Shown here: one piece after another, positions 1-11,995 of the stretch
Position numbering within the stretch: the first letter of the stretch is position 1
Layout: each line of letters opens with the position of its first letter
Source: Spirometra erinaceieuropaei
Lineage: Eukaryota; Platyhelminthes; Cestoda; Diphyllobothriidea; Diphyllobothriidae
Assembly (NCBI GenBank): GCA_902702965.1
Contig: CACRXP010000028.1
Location: 788,793-852,792 of the forward strand
Direction: 5' to 3'
Length of the DNA: 64,000 nt
Program-made: the position numbers and the translations under genes
The notes under the pieces: generated by a model
Databases searched by the model: none
The model's input: only the letters and a program-made list of their open reading frames with translations
What the model was told of the DNA's origin: nothing

Positions 1-190
1 GAGGGCGACGCCGGTGTTGAAGCACCCTTTCCCATGGTAAATGAATCTAGTCGTCTCTGCAATTGAAGTGACATACTAAATGTCGTAACCTGAAATGCCA
101 GCTGGCTGAGTAGATTGAATTGGGAGCTAGGCTGCAATGGTTCTTTCCTGATGTGGTCTTTATGACTCCCATTTCTGTGAGATCGGAGTC
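1..190 (+). repeat. Tail repeat of zinc-finger retrotransposon, fragment
   Basis: The stretch around 128-185 (GCTGCAATGGTTCTTTCCTG and following) matches 35936-35985, 46146-46180 and 27925-27955. It is a diverged end piece of the tail module described at 35346-36335. Confidence 0.55.
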
Positions 191-1356
191 TTCACTTGCA
201 CAAAGTTAGGAATTAGTCAGTGCCTGGCCGGCGATCATAGTCCGTTTAACTTCGCCCAACACTGCCCCTGTGTCCACTTGCAGTCCTCTTCTCTTTTTGT
301 TTTGCCATTGCAATACGATGAGTGCGGAAGTAGAGAGTGTGGCAGGTACAGCTGAAGTCCGACTTACTTTAGATAAATCCTAACGCAGATTTGCACAACG
401 TCCTCCTCGAGAGCAGCGGTGGTCCTGAATAACTGGCATACTATGCACTGTCTTGCTACTTTAAAGCCGGCGCACAAATTGGGTCTGTTACAACTGGGTG
501 TGATGTAAAAGTATCCTGTCGATCGACCATTTCTGATTGCACAAAAGGGCGACGCAAAAATCTCCAAATGGATTCGCACCGACGTTTGTGCCGCTCAGAA
601 TTGCAGATTGCAGGGATACTGTAAAGGGTTCCGTTAAATAGATAGTTGAGCTGGCTCAATATCTGATGGACACAAACCCGACAAAAGTAGCGTTGAAACT
701 GTAATGTAATACCTAGGAAAATAGATTGACAGAATATCTGATCAAGTTTTGGGGAGTAGAGAAAGCCTTCCTAGAGAAGTTATGGAAAGCCTGGCAGAAC
801 ACAGCGATTTTGTTCTCCATTTGGCTGTTACCTTCTAATGTGATACTGCGAGAAGCGGCAGAACTGTATCAATCTCGTATTCCTTACTTAAGTTTGCGAT
901 ACGTTTACACGTTCTTCCTAATGAACTTGCACGTAGAGTACACACACGGTCTGCACTTTCGTCAGTAATGGAGTATGCTTTATAGTTTTATCCGTCTCCT
1001 CCGAGACAGGGGCGGAAATCTCAAGGTTGCAACAGTGGAAAGAGTAGTCGAGAATGAGGTGCCATGCAGTAATGACGTGGAATAATTGCAAACGAAGGGA
1101 CTTAATGATACCATTTCAAAAACAATCGTTTTTACTTTCTACTAGAGCATTTGTTTTCCTTATTTGGGGTCGGAGGACCGTTATTTTGGAGCTCCGAGGC
1201 CAGATGGTAATTTAAGTTAGAAAACTATCATTCATATAACTACTTTCGTGTACCTTACGGTTTTAAAGACAGTGCATGAAAGTCTCCAACGTTTGTGGTT
1301 TGTACTAAATAGAAGCAGGAGGCAGAGGTAGTAAATAACGTTCCCAACGAAACAAT
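191..1356. other. No gene recognised
   Basis: Only short frames (up to 80 codons) on either strand, none with a recognisable motif. Confidence 0.5.
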
Positions 1357-1358
1357 TA

Positions 1359-2202
1359 CAGTGAGTGACTGATCTCATAAACTGTAGACCGAAATTATGA
1401 AATGCGTTTTTGATTAGGCAGGGTTATTTAGGTACGGTTACAATATGGATTATTATGAGGCATAATCCTATAATGTTTCGTACTCGCCAGGATGTCGGCC
1501 TTTGAATGCACTTCTTTTGGACCTCCTGTAGAAACTACACTCTGAAGAAAGGATATATTTAGCTTTTGAAAAAGGTTCTCTATGCCCGAATAATTCTGAG
1601 ACTGATCAGTAGCTGCATTAGCTTTTATCGACTTCAGTTTACAGGGTGCTTGCTTTCGGCGTAGGAAATAACATATATTCCCCTATGTCTTTGAAAAGAT
1701 ACCATGCAGAGTTCATAAAATATTTTAATGGATGTGGACTATGTTCTTCATTTCATGAAATGCATTGGCAAACGGACATGTGCGATGCTACATGAGTGGA
1801 CATTGCACGGTCTCAAAAATCTCATAATTGAAAACCTTTTCAAAAGCTAAACATATCCTTTCTTCAGGTAAAAAATTTAAAGACAACCTGATTCTCCACC
1901 AAACGAGTAAAAGAAAGCATCTTTTTATACATGTTTTATGTAAAATATATTTGAATTTATAAGACCATCAAAAATCAATGTGAAAAATACCTGCTACATA
2001 AATAGTAATTTTTTTCCCGAGTGTGGTTTCTACAGGACGTCATAAAGAAGTGCATTGAAAGGCAGACATCCTGTCGAGTACGAAACATTACAGGATTATG
2101 CCGCATAATAATCCATCTTGTAACCGTACCTAAGTAACCCTCCCTGATCAAAAACGCATTTCATAATTTCGGTCAACATTTCATGAGATGGGTCACTCAC
2201 TG
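1359..2202. mobile_element. Fold-back element, complete copy 1 (long inverted repeats, TA target site)
   Basis: The left end begins CAGTGAGTGAC and the right end is its reverse complement. Both ends abut TA (1357-1358 and 2203-2204), the target site of Tc1/mariner transposons. The arms pair over about 190 bp from each end (1359-1550 with about 2015-2202) and again further in (about 1545-1580 with 1830-1866). About 150-180 nt of the right arm have no partner in the left arm, so the left arm carries a deletion. No transposase is encoded, so this is a non-autonomous element. Related copies are at 19242-20214 (complete) and at 4514-4800 and 41990-42306 (one arm each). Confidence 0.85.
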
Positions 2203-2204
2203 TA

Positions 2205-4512
2205 TGAAAGTTTTTTCATCTACAAGTTTGAAGGCTGTTTCTTTTAAGCGTCTGATTTTTAAAAGATGTATTTCTGGATTACAGGTCATTATAACGGGTA
2301 AGCAGTCGGGAAGATTACTAAACCTTTGGCGTGATTCTACGTCGGACATCATTAATTGGTCTTCAGACAAATATGCTGATTTAAACATTCCTTCTCGATA
2401 ATTCTTCCTGAATTAATTTTCTCTGATGATCCGGACAAATTACTACAGGTACTTTGTCGTCACTGCATTGCACGCAAAATCCGAAGGCAATGATCACTAT
2501 TATCGCTATTAAAAAAGGACATCGCACGAAATTTAATTAGGAAGTGACGAAATTCCTTGGGATAAAATATGAATGACGACGAACTGGGCAACACGCTCAA
2601 AAATTTACGCAGTGAAAATTATATCCTTCCCCAAAGAATTTCATAACCTGCTGGTTATCGTCATTTACGACTTCCATATACGGAGGCTGCCCAAAGGATA
2701 CTACTGTCATTAGTTGACACCGAGGTCAATGTTTATTTATTGTAGATTGGAGAGAAATACCGAGATTAAATATGGACGTTAGCATGAATGAGAATATAGG
2801 CTAGGCCCAGAACCAAACAAAAGCATAAGCTGGCGGTTTTTACCAGGGCCCCAATCGTGACAGCTTGTCACTAGTAAATCTTGATAAAAAAAGACAAAGT
2901 CAGCGTTACGGAGGCTACCGAACGAAAGGACGTCACCTAACGTTATGATCTCTCCGTCACTCGTCATCGGTCCTTCTACATATACAAGTGTGTCCCAGTC
3001 ACGTGGTTGCTCTGAAGAGCAGGTCTTGCCCGCAGTCAGACAAATAAATAGCCGCTCCAGTGGTAACGTGAATATTCCCGAGCATAAAAGACAAGAATTG
3101 ATCCCGTGAGTTGTTAGGGGATAGAGCCTTTGACTAGAATACCTCTACCTCCCTTTCTCTCACCAGGTCCACCTGCAGGTCCAAGTTAGTCTTTCCTTGC
3201 CTGTCTCACGTGACGCTTAGCTGCCATGTTGTGTCTTCACATAGCAAGCCTACTTTTGAATAAGTAAGCAAAGACCGCTGATAGTTGAATGGGGAGTCGT
3301 GAAATTTAAACCCGGTTTCCTTCTGAAATTCGGCTGTTTACAGGCGTCTTAGGCGAAACAAATGTTCTGGAAAGCTGAATTACAGCTTTCTTTGTCTTCT
3401 TCAGTGTATTAAAGACAACTAGAAACGTCAGATCCTCTCACGCATACTGTTGGTTGCAAGATGTTTTTGACTGTCACTCAGAGGCTCTAGGCCGGGAGTT
3501 ATAGAAACGCTAACTTTCAACCCTCATGAGCCAATGACGATGAATTTGTACTGAAAAGAGGTTTGCGAAAAAACGCTTATTCAATGATTATCGCCTACGC
3601 ATGTTACGTCCATATTAGTGACTCTGCACAGCAGCCGACGACGAAGAGATAAAAGTTAGTATTTGCCCCCGTTGTCAGACGCAGATGCTCACATTTTTCT
3701 GCTGCAGTAAACATTGAAGAGGTGTTGACGAAGGGCAGTGTTGTTCGCCACCCAGTTAGCTTCCCTTGGGGATCTGATCCCCACCCAAAAGCTGTCGAGA
3801 CCGGAGATCGCCTCTGAATAATCTCTCTTACGAATCTCTCTGGGCATTAGTGACTTCTGTCGTGGCTTCTTGGGTTGGTCAAATCTCCATTAGTGTTGGT
3901 CAAAACAGCAGTGATAACGTTCACTTTTGATCGAGTTCTCCACAGGCAGCTTATGTTTATGCTAAGCAAAACTGGTGCAATTTGGACCCTGTCAGACAGT
4001 TATTCACTCTTCCCATTAAAAGGTCTCAACTATGCAGATCTACCTTTTTCCTATACATCAAAGCCGGTGTCAGGTCGGACCTTCAACACTATAGTCCGGT
4101 AATTGAAGCGTAAAACGCAAATAAATCAACAACTTTTTCCTATTAGGACGGGCTTTCTAGGTATATAATTTTCAGTTTGCTAAGGTGCATTTGGGAAAGA
4201 GTAATTTACGCCTTTTCCAGGAAAAGCCGAGCGTCTCCAAATCTGCGGACCTCTATTTAAGAACTAAAAGACTAATGACAGATATACTTTCTCGAAGAAG
4301 GTAGACAAGCAAGCTGACGACTATGGTGGAGTAAAAATGCACAAATACGCGTGGAGTAATGTGAACATTTATTATTTGTATCCTGACCACGGTTAATGAA
4401 GAGCTCTATCCCGAATTGGCCGAAAATCGCCCGGTGTTTCCCATATTTATATCCATCCTATGGGGCTGGTTCTGGGGTCACCCAAACACTTGACCACCCA
4501 ATGCCTTGGTTA
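2205..4512. other. No gene recognised
   Basis: Frames are at most 75 codons. I see no splice-supported exon, RNA gene or repeat match in this stretch. Confidence 0.5.
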
Positions 4513-4513
4513 C

Positions 4514-4800
4514 CAGCCAATGACCGACCTCGTGAAATGTTAACCGAAATTCTGAGATGCGTTTTCAATTAGGAAGGATCACTTGAGTGAAGTTGTGATA
4601 CTGATTATCGTGCGGCATTGTCCCAAGATATTTCGGGCGCGAAAGGATGCTGGCTTCCTAATGCATTCCTCTTCGGCCGCCTGCAGAAAGTACACCTAGT
4701 AAAAATAAGTAGTACGAGATTTCCACATTAGTTCTCGTTGTCCCTGTGAATTCAAATGTATTTTTTTAAATAAGATTAACATAAATGTCTTTTTTGCACT
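4514..4800. mobile_element. Fold-back element, left arm only (copy 2)
   Basis: The stretch from CAGCCAATGACC through TTAACCGAAATTC and a diverged version of the arm to about 4800 matches the left arms of copies 1 and 3. No opposing arm follows, so this is a half element or a recombination remnant. Confidence 0.7.
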
Positions 4801-6550
4801 CAGTTGGCAGAAAAGCATTTCGGTTTTTTATATTCATTTTATACTTTGTACTCAAAGGAAGGTAGGTTTGGGTTTTAAAAACGTTTCCGATCATGCGATA
4901 ATTTAAGACCGCTCCATGTCCATTCAAATTGCATCGTATCTGCCCCTTTATTAACGCCGTACATGACGTATAAAGGCCTAGTACACATCCATTTCAGACT
5001 TTTACGAGCTCCATATATGATATCTTCTAAATGTTGTAGAAGAATATAGCCTTTTCCCTACATGGGAAGTACAAAACTGAGGATCCTTGTAAATTCGTTC
5101 CGGTCAGACAACCCGTATGACATTGTCTTAGCTTTAAGCGATCAGCCAAGCTACATACTGGTCCCTTTTATCCGATCCACCCCTAGACCAGTACTTCCTT
5201 TCGATTCGCTTTGGACGGTGGTTCGCAAACGATGATAAAAGTGAAGAAGAGGATGGGGGGAGGGAGAGGGACGAAGGACTGGGGGAGAGCCGGGCGTTGG
5301 TGACCATCTCAAATAAAGGCTAAAGCATTCCACTCCGGTAATTTTTCCCTATTCACTGATGACGGCCAGCACACTTTGGACAGTAGTGGCAACCGGCACA
5401 TGAATTTGGTTTCAGCGAAGGAGGCTTTCGCAGCCTCGTCTCCTTTATTTTTTCTGCCATCACCTAGTGGGCAGACTTAATCAAGGCGATTGGCAATAAG
5501 TTGGGCGACCGTGGATGACTCGGTATCTCTCTCTTCTTATAAGCGCATCCCACACACACTAGGTGATTCAGTACATAAAAAAACGCAAATTTATCCACTC
5601 AACTCCGCAAACGTACACACATGATAGATCCAGTTTTGTACATGACACCACGAAATCGCTTGCCTGGGGAGGGGGCAATGCCCTTCCGCCACAGTCCAAT
5701 CCAAGCCTGCCTTTCCGTCGCCGAAACTAAGTAGCCGCTATTTTAAGAAGCTATCTTCCCCAATATGCCTGACACAAACCGAGTACGTTGGATTACTAAA
5801 CTGCGTCGATGGTCGATCTGCTCCACATTTGAGATTCCGTCCGTACTCGCGTCTGAGCATGAGAACATTAAAAAATACGAATCAGCTGTAAGTGCTATAG
5901 AAAATGTTGATTTGATAGAAATCGAGAGAGACGGAGAGAGAAGGCGTTTTTATTCTGATGTGCCCAATATTTTCTGTGAAAAAATATCCAAACGTTGTGA
6001 TAAAACGCAAGGTAAAACGAAGGGTATTAGTGTTCTCCAACAGGACCGTTTCCGCGGGAACTTCATTTTCCTTGGGGCATCTGAGACAAAGGTAGTATAC
6101 AGGGTCATTAAGAAAGACAAACAAATAAGTAAGCGCAACTTCCGCTAGACGAATAGTCAGCTTTTTGAATAGAAGAAGAAGAAGAATATTGGCCACAGGG
6201 TGGTAATGGCGAATAAATTCGGCCATAATGCAGATTTTTTTCACATGCAGACCTAAACTGGCTCACTTACGTTTGTCCAAAAGTGTTTTATCACCTTCAT
6301 AAAGCGTGAAAAGTGGGGCTTTTTGTGGACAACAGTGTATGCGCTGGTAAGCGAATATCCAGCTCGATCTACTGCCGGATTCATGACCAACCGACCTAAC
6401 CAGATTGAGGTCATACGTCAGCGCGGAAACTCTGTCAAAGTAGCATGGTACCGGACCAGTTATCAGACAAAAATCCTGCATGACGGACTCGACCGCACAA
6501 GGTCCAAAGTGCATGTCTTGGACCGCCGGACAGGACACTGAAGGTCCGGC
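4801..6550. other. No gene recognised; one unassigned 127-codon frame
   Basis: A plus-strand ORF at 5765-6148 is lysine- and arginine-rich, with no motif I recognise and an equally long overlapping minus-strand frame. I do not call it a gene. Confidence 0.4.
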
Positions 6551-6555
6551 AACAG

Positions 6556-7090
6556 ATGCTACAAGCACAGCAGGCAACGCAAATAAAAAAACGCCCATTA
6601 ACGACAAACACTATGATTGCAGTGCCTCTTGATAGAAGGCTGTCGCGGATTAAGAATATGGCTTGGTCCCTTCCCCAAAAGGCAAAAGTTATTTGGACCG
6701 ATGAGTCACGGTTTCGACTGATAAGGACTAAAAAGGAGTCTCGGTTAGAGGACGATGACGGAACGACTCGGTGATGAACCTAATAGCTCGACTATACGAA
6801 GCGATTGAGGTTTCGCGCATACTTGAGAAGCTGTCTGGAGCCAAGGAAAGACTATTCTGATTTTCCTTGAAAATAACTTTGATGATTTACGCCTGACTGG
6901 GGTGCGACAACTGCTCATACTCCTAATATTTCTTTGAATATCAGGATTGATTTTCCAGGAGGACAGTGTGCTGGTTCAGTGTTGGCGCACTAATTTGGAT
7001 TTCGGAAATCTCATAACGCTAGTCCCCTCCTCTGGCCAGCATGTTTTGAATTGCATTCAACGACTTATGGCCAGAACATCGGCAGCGCGA
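6556..7090 (+). pseudogene. Tc1/mariner-type transposase remnant
   Basis: The translation at about 6655-6735 reads AWSLPQKAKVIWTDESRFRL, which fits the first catalytic Asp region of Tc1/IS630 transposases (W-T-D-E-S-R-F). About 190 bp further on, 6895-6945 reads WGATTAHTPNIS, resembling the second catalytic block (DGA-x-AHTANI). Several stops and frameshifts separate the two, so the gene is dead. The region just upstream (6320-6540) may hold the N-terminal part, but no clear HTH is visible. Inverted ends were not found. Confidence 0.5.
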
Positions 7091-8660
7091 AAGATTTCCC
7101 AAGTCAGACTCGATCTTGTAAATACGATGAAAAATTGCAAATTTCATGTGAGTTAGCTTACGCTCTGGGCTTTATTTAACTTGCAGTATATCAAAAGAGG
7201 TAGGGAGGATTTGAACAGTACAGATATCGTCTGATTCTGAATGGCCTGGCAAGGTTATTTTTTGGGGTCCCCTTTTGATGAAAAGGGTATGTGAAACACT
7301 GCTGGGGCCTACCTGCTTGGACATGACCACAATCGTCAGTGTGAGCAGGAGTCAGACGTGGGTTCGGCCGCTCGAAGCGCTTTATGCATTTGACCTCTCT
7401 TTTGGACATCGAATCGGTCCATCGGCATATTGACGTCCTGCCCACGTTGCCATGCTCAGCCATACCGGCTAGATGCTGGAGAGAAAATCAACAGCCAAGT
7501 ACCCACTAGCTGAGGTCCGCACCAAACTCTAGCGTGGGCGCGGCGCACGCCACAGACACGGTGACCTTCATTCTCCCCCGTCTGCCGGAGGAGACGAGAC
7601 AAGACAGACTCGCACCACGCCTTCTTGTCTCTGAAGCTTACCTTTATGTCTGGGTGAATGGTCAATTTTACCTCTGGGTTAAACACGGAAGTAAGGCCCC
7701 CCATACTACAGCCGGCCTTGCACCAGATTCCACGGGTACCTATTCCCATGTCTTAACTTTAGCCCTAATAATCCCAACCCTAATCCGCCTGACCAGAGCC
7801 CTAATCGAAACACAAACCCCCCCCCCCCCCGGACTTAGAGCAAAGGCCACTTGTAAAACGGTGGTCCGCATTCACGTGCCCTACTTTTGCTCTGTATTCG
7901 AAGATGGGCACTTCTGATTGAGAATATGAACCCGTTAAAGGACATGTGATTTCTTCTGTTGGTTCTTGGTATCATGATTTGTCAATTTGTAAACCAAATC
8001 CTATGGGAGGAAGTGGAGATTTACATGTCTGGGCGGCTCATCAGAGCAGCCTGCCAGATCCTTTTATGGGTCTGCAGTTTCTCCAGTTGCATTTGCGGTG
8101 ACAAATAGGGTCAAAGTCCGAAATCGCCGATAAAGGTCCTTCTTGTAGTATGTTCTCTCCCACCTTCATATTCCAAGTCCTGGCCTATGGGGTCTTCCAC
8201 TCAGCGGCGAGTTCTCCAACAAAAACCTACTCGACATTGTTTGAATCATTGGTGTGCGTTTGGATTCGACTTTTCCGATTTGGGTCACGTGCAACTGAAC
8301 GTCTTGCCAACCGAAACTTCGGAGGCTGACCTGGCATCACTCCTTCACCATAAACGTCCCCCATACAAGCTGGTGCGTTTGCTGGAGAGAACGCGAGTTT
8401 ATCGTTCAGCCCAAGCGATACACAAGAAGGGTACAGTTTTAGGCCTGACGTCACGGCGCCGCCTGTTTTGGGGACGCATGCTCTTCTGCCCTGGTGAGCG
8501 TTGCATACGTATTTGGCGTATCTGCAAGCTGCTTTAGCCAAGATTCCACTCCTCCGCACGTGATATTGAACGTACCATCTGACAGTGATTATCGATCCAC
8601 TATCCGTTGATGTACTTGGCCACGATGGTAGTCAGCTGAGTCGCTGCTCCACAAAGAAAG
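7091..8660. other. No gene recognised; homopolymer C tract and short telomere-like patch
   Basis: ORFs up to 127 codons overlap on both strands without motifs. A degenerate CCCTAA-like patch occupies about 7757-7812 and ends in a run of C (about 7817-7830). Confidence 0.45.
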
Positions 8661-8684
8661 GAAGCGTGTGTGTGTGCCTGTGAA
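8661..8684 (+). promoter_or_regulatory. 5' leader of the membrane-protein gene, GT repeat
   Basis: A short (GT)n run lies directly before the chosen ATG. The frame stays open upstream for only a few codons and has no earlier ATG in it, which supports the start at 8685. No TATA box or splice acceptor is convincing. Confidence 0.3.
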
Positions 8685-10352
8685 ATGCAATCTCTTCAGC
8701 TAGGCTTAAAAATCTTGACTCTCAGTCTTCTGATTGCATTGTGCAGTGGGCAGACAACTGAACGACTGATAACGCCATGTTTTGGGGTGAGGGCTGCTCA
8801 GCAGAAGACAACCCTGGTTCCATTCTTCTCCCGGTCTGCTTACAGGTTTTCTACGCCTAAAAATGGCGTTGAGCTAAAAGAAGCGAATCCACTGGAAAAC
8901 TCGTTTGGCTGTTCCCTCGTATTTGCTCTACCCTACGACGCCCAGTTTCGTTTCCTTACAATCTTCATTGAAAGGGCAGAGGTCTTTATGAGGACGCCTG
9001 ACAACAGCTCAGTTCGTATACTTTTTCTGGCTGATGTAAGTCAAACCATCCTACTAGCGTCGTTAAGACTGAGGGGCAATGACAGTGGTATACATGGTGC
9101 CTATATAAACACCTATTTTTGGCCAAAAAATATACAGTTTTTGCATGTGATGGTTGAACACGAGGTAAAAAGTGCAGCAGCTCTTCACCTGCGGATGGTA
9201 GTGACGCCAACTTACGCCTGCAAACTTACCCACATGTACTCCCGAGGATCTTATGTGAGTTCCACAACCCCTGATAGGATGTTGTTGAGGACAGTCCGTG
9301 AAATATTTAACCCGGGGTGGCTGCTGTGCACAGGCTCATGGGCATCCATGAACATTTATGACGGTGGGAGTATTGAGCACATTGCCTACTGCATAGACTA
9401 CCGTTTAACCTGTGACAAGCGCTATAACTGCCCTCTTGATATGGCACTGGCAACTGCGACGGGTCCATACACCTTTAAGCCTCGGCGTCCTGCAGTGGAC
9501 GAGAGAACTAATGAGATTGTGTGCTTTTCCCCCTCTGTGAACTGGCTACTCTGTGCTATCATAGTCTTTACAGGACTTAACGCCATCCTCCTAATAGCGA
9601 TTGTCTACCTTGGAATCCTCCGCAGATTTGCACCAAGACGCTTCTTCCGTCTGCAAGCCCATTTCCTTCGGTTTTGCTGTTGTTGCCTGCCTCGTCGCTG
9701 GCGCGCAGGCCTGGCTGGGAACGCAAGCTTCTTCCGACCACCCAATCGCAGAACGTCAATAAGCAGCACTAACTCTGACATCCCCTGCAGTCCGCCCACA
9801 TATGATAGCGTCGTAAACGCGATGGAGGCACCGCGCCATGCCAAAACCTGGACCTTTTGGCGTCGCAAAGAAGAACGGTGTGGGTTTGCAGAGTCTGCAC
9901 ATCACCTGCCCCCCTCATATGTGGAGGCCTCCGAGGAGATTGGAGTCTATCCCGAGCGAGTACTTGAAAAGATGCGGAGCTTTCGTATTGCATCAGCGTC
10001 AGCAAGACGACGGCGGAGACAGCTTTCGCCCGGCATTAAGCGTACATGGCCACGACAGCCACAGTCCGCCTACACCGTCAGCCTCCGCGGCGAACTGCGT
10101 GCGCTGATTCGACGCGGGTTCTTGAGGACACGTGTTTTGATCAGTTCCGGGTTTCGGGTTTTCTGGGGTCTACCAAGCCGACGACGGAATCATAGGGTGG
10201 TTATGCCGGAGCAGCCAACACCGCAAGCAGCCCCCACGCTGCCCAGTTATCGTGACCTCTTGAGTGGGGACTTACCAGGTCAGTTCCAGCCTCCGCGGCC
10301 AGGAAATTCGCGAACCCTGGCCGACGAAGAATCTGAGAGAAGGAATACCTGA
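8685..10352 (+). CDS. Single-pass membrane protein with PPxY tail, family unknown
   Basis: This is an uninterrupted 555-residue reading frame with no intron seen. I chose the ATG at 8685 because it is followed directly by a signal peptide (LKILTLSLLIALCSG, cleavage near residue 22). The ectodomain (about 23-284) has scattered cysteines, NSS and NDS glycosylation sites, and a segment near residues 235-252 (YCIDYRLTCDKRYNCPLD) with the CI-x5-CD-x3-NC spacing of an LDL-receptor class A core. Parts of it are CUB-like in feel, but I cannot prove that. A transmembrane helix lies at about 285-311, followed by a basic stretch and a CCCC cluster (about 330) that could be palmitoylated. The tail is proline- and arginine-rich with PPTY (about 370), PPSY (about 409) and LPSY (about 518). 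PPxY motifs bind WW domains of NEDD4-type ubiquitin ligases. The layout recalls LDLRAD3/LDLRAD4, but homology is not shown. Confidence 0.82.
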   Translation: MQSLQLGLKILTLSLLIALCSGQTTERLITPCFGVRAAQQKTTLVPFFSRSAYRFSTPKNGVELKEANPLENSFGCSLVFALPYDAQFRFLTIFIERAEVFMRTPDNSSVRILFLADVSQTILLASLRLRGNDSGIHGAYINTYFWPKNIQFLHVMVEHEVKSAAALHLRMVVTPTYACKLTHMYSRGSYVSSTTPDRMLLRTVREIFNPGWLLCTGSWASMNIYDGGSIEHIAYCIDYRLTCDKRYNCPLDMALATATGPYTFKPRRPAVDERTNEIVCFSPSVNWLLCAIIVFTGLNAILLIAIVYLGILRRFAPRRFFRLQAHFLRFCCCCLPRRWRAGLAGNASFFRPPNRRTSISSTNSDIPCSPPTYDSVVNAMEAPRHAKTWTFWRRKEERCGFAESAHHLPPSYVEASEEIGVYPERVLEKMRSFRIASASARRRRRQLSPGIKRTWPRQPQSAYTVSLRGELRALIRRGFLRTRVLISSGFRVFWGLPSRRRNHRVVMPEQPTPQAAPTLPSYRDLLSGDLPGQFQPPRPGNSRTLADEESERRNT

Positions 10353-10987
10353 TGGAACAGGGTGGAGGGTTCGTCCAATGGGGTGTGAAGTCCGAAGTAG
10401 TCCAAGTTTAATGAAGATTCTGGTTGACAATGCTGGCGTGCCAAGTTTGCGCATCCACGGGCATGCATTCTTCATTGACCTTCGTCAGGCCCACTTGTAG
10501 CCAGCGAATTAATACAAATTCGTGATTTGGCTGTTTTAGTTGACAGTGGTAACCGTCCTCGTCAACCCTGCATGAACGTCCCCAGCCAATGGCTACTAGG
10601 CTGAGATAAGTGGCTTCAGGCAAGTCACCAATGGGTCGCGAGCTATTTCCACTTTCTTTTTCGTTTACTGTCCTTTTTGTTTTGATGAAAATGCAGTAAA
10701 CTGGTAGTAGGCTGTTCTAAAGGGTTCTCCCCTTATTACGCTAGTGGGAAAAGCTGGACTTCTTTTTAACCAGGGATGACAACCGCTGTGGCTGGTCGGT
10801 CGCCAAGAACAATGAGTTAGTGGGATAGAAACTGCGCAAGAGCCAATCGATTCAGCAAAAATTTATACTGTGAAAAAGTAGTGCATTCGAAGGATTAAAT
10901 CAGACATCCCTACTCCAGAATTCATGTAATCCTCTTCTTGTACTTCCCTCTCCTCTTAAACCTCGTGGCTTTTCTCCCTCCCTTTCC
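10353..10987. other. 3' flank of membrane-protein gene, no gene seen
   Basis: I see no AATAAA signal and no coding motif before the assembly gap. Overlapping short frames on both strands (such as 10264-10500) are shadows of the gene end or chance ORFs. Confidence 0.5.
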
Positions 10988-11943
10988 NNNNNNNNNNNNN
11001 NNNNNNNNNNNNNNNNNNNNNNNNNNNNNNNNNNNNNNNNNNNNNNNNNNNNNNNNNNNNNNNNNNNNNNNNNNNNNNNNNNNNNNNNNNNNNNNNNNNN
11101 NNNNNNNNNNNNNNNNNNNNNNNNNNNNNNNNNNNNNNNNNNNNNNNNNNNNNNNNNNNNNNNNNNNNNNNNNNNNNNNNNNNNNNNNNNNNNNNNNNNN
11201 NNNNNNNNNNNNNNNNNNNNNNNNNNNNNNNNNNNNNNNNNNNNNNNNNNNNNNNNNNNNNNNNNNNNNNNNNNNNNNNNNNNNNNNNNNNNNNNNNNNN
11301 NNNNNNNNNNNNNNNNNNNNNNNNNNNNNNNNNNNNNNNNNNNNNNNNNNNNNNNNNNNNNNNNNNNNNNNNNNNNNNNNNNNNNNNNNNNNNNNNNNNN
11401 NNNNNNNNNNNNNNNNNNNNNNNNNNNNNNNNNNNNNNNNNNNNNNNNNNNNNNNNNNNNNNNNNNNNNNNNNNNNNNNNNNNNNNNNNNNNNNNNNNNN
11501 NNNNNNNNNNNNNNNNNNNNNNNNNNNNNNNNNNNNNNNNNNNNNNNNNNNNNNNNNNNNNNNNNNNNNNNNNNNNNNNNNNNNNNNNNNNNNNNNNNNN
11601 NNNNNNNNNNNNNNNNNNNNNNNNNNNNNNNNNNNNNNNNNNNNNNNNNNNNNNNNNNNNNNNNNNNNNNNNNNNNNNNNNNNNNNNNNNNNNNNNNNNN
11701 NNNNNNNNNNNNNNNNNNNNNNNNNNNNNNNNNNNNNNNNNNNNNNNNNNNNNNNNNNNNNNNNNNNNNNNNNNNNNNNNNNNNNNNNNNNNNNNNNNNN
11801 NNNNNNNNNNNNNNNNNNNNNNNNNNNNNNNNNNNNNNNNNNNNNNNNNNNNNNNNNNNNNNNNNNNNNNNNNNNNNNNNNNNNNNNNNNNNNNNNNNNN
11901 NNNNNNNNNNNNNNNNNNNNNNNNNNNNNNNNNNNNNNNNNNN
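10988..11943. other. Assembly gap (956 N)
   Basis: This is an unresolved run of N. Pyrimidine-rich sequence flanks both sides (CTCCCTCCCTTTCC before, TCC repeats after), so the gap probably covers a longer TCC/CTCC microsatellite. A formal ORF that reads through it has no meaning. Confidence 0.99.
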
Positions 11944-11995
11944 TCCTCCGCCTCCTCCTCCGCCTCCCCCTCCCCCTCCTCCTACTCCTACTCCA
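11944..11995. repeat. TCC/TCCGCC microsatellite at gap edge
   Basis: Imperfect (TCC)n with G and A interruptions, continuous with the gap. Confidence 0.9.

Noticed and set aside
5765..6148. 127-codon plus-strand ORF as a host gene
   Set aside because: No motif, and a minus-strand ORF of similar length overlaps it; length alone is not convincing.
7534..7917. 127-codon ORF running into a poly(C) tract
   Set aside because: It includes a homopolymer and telomere-like patch and has no motif.
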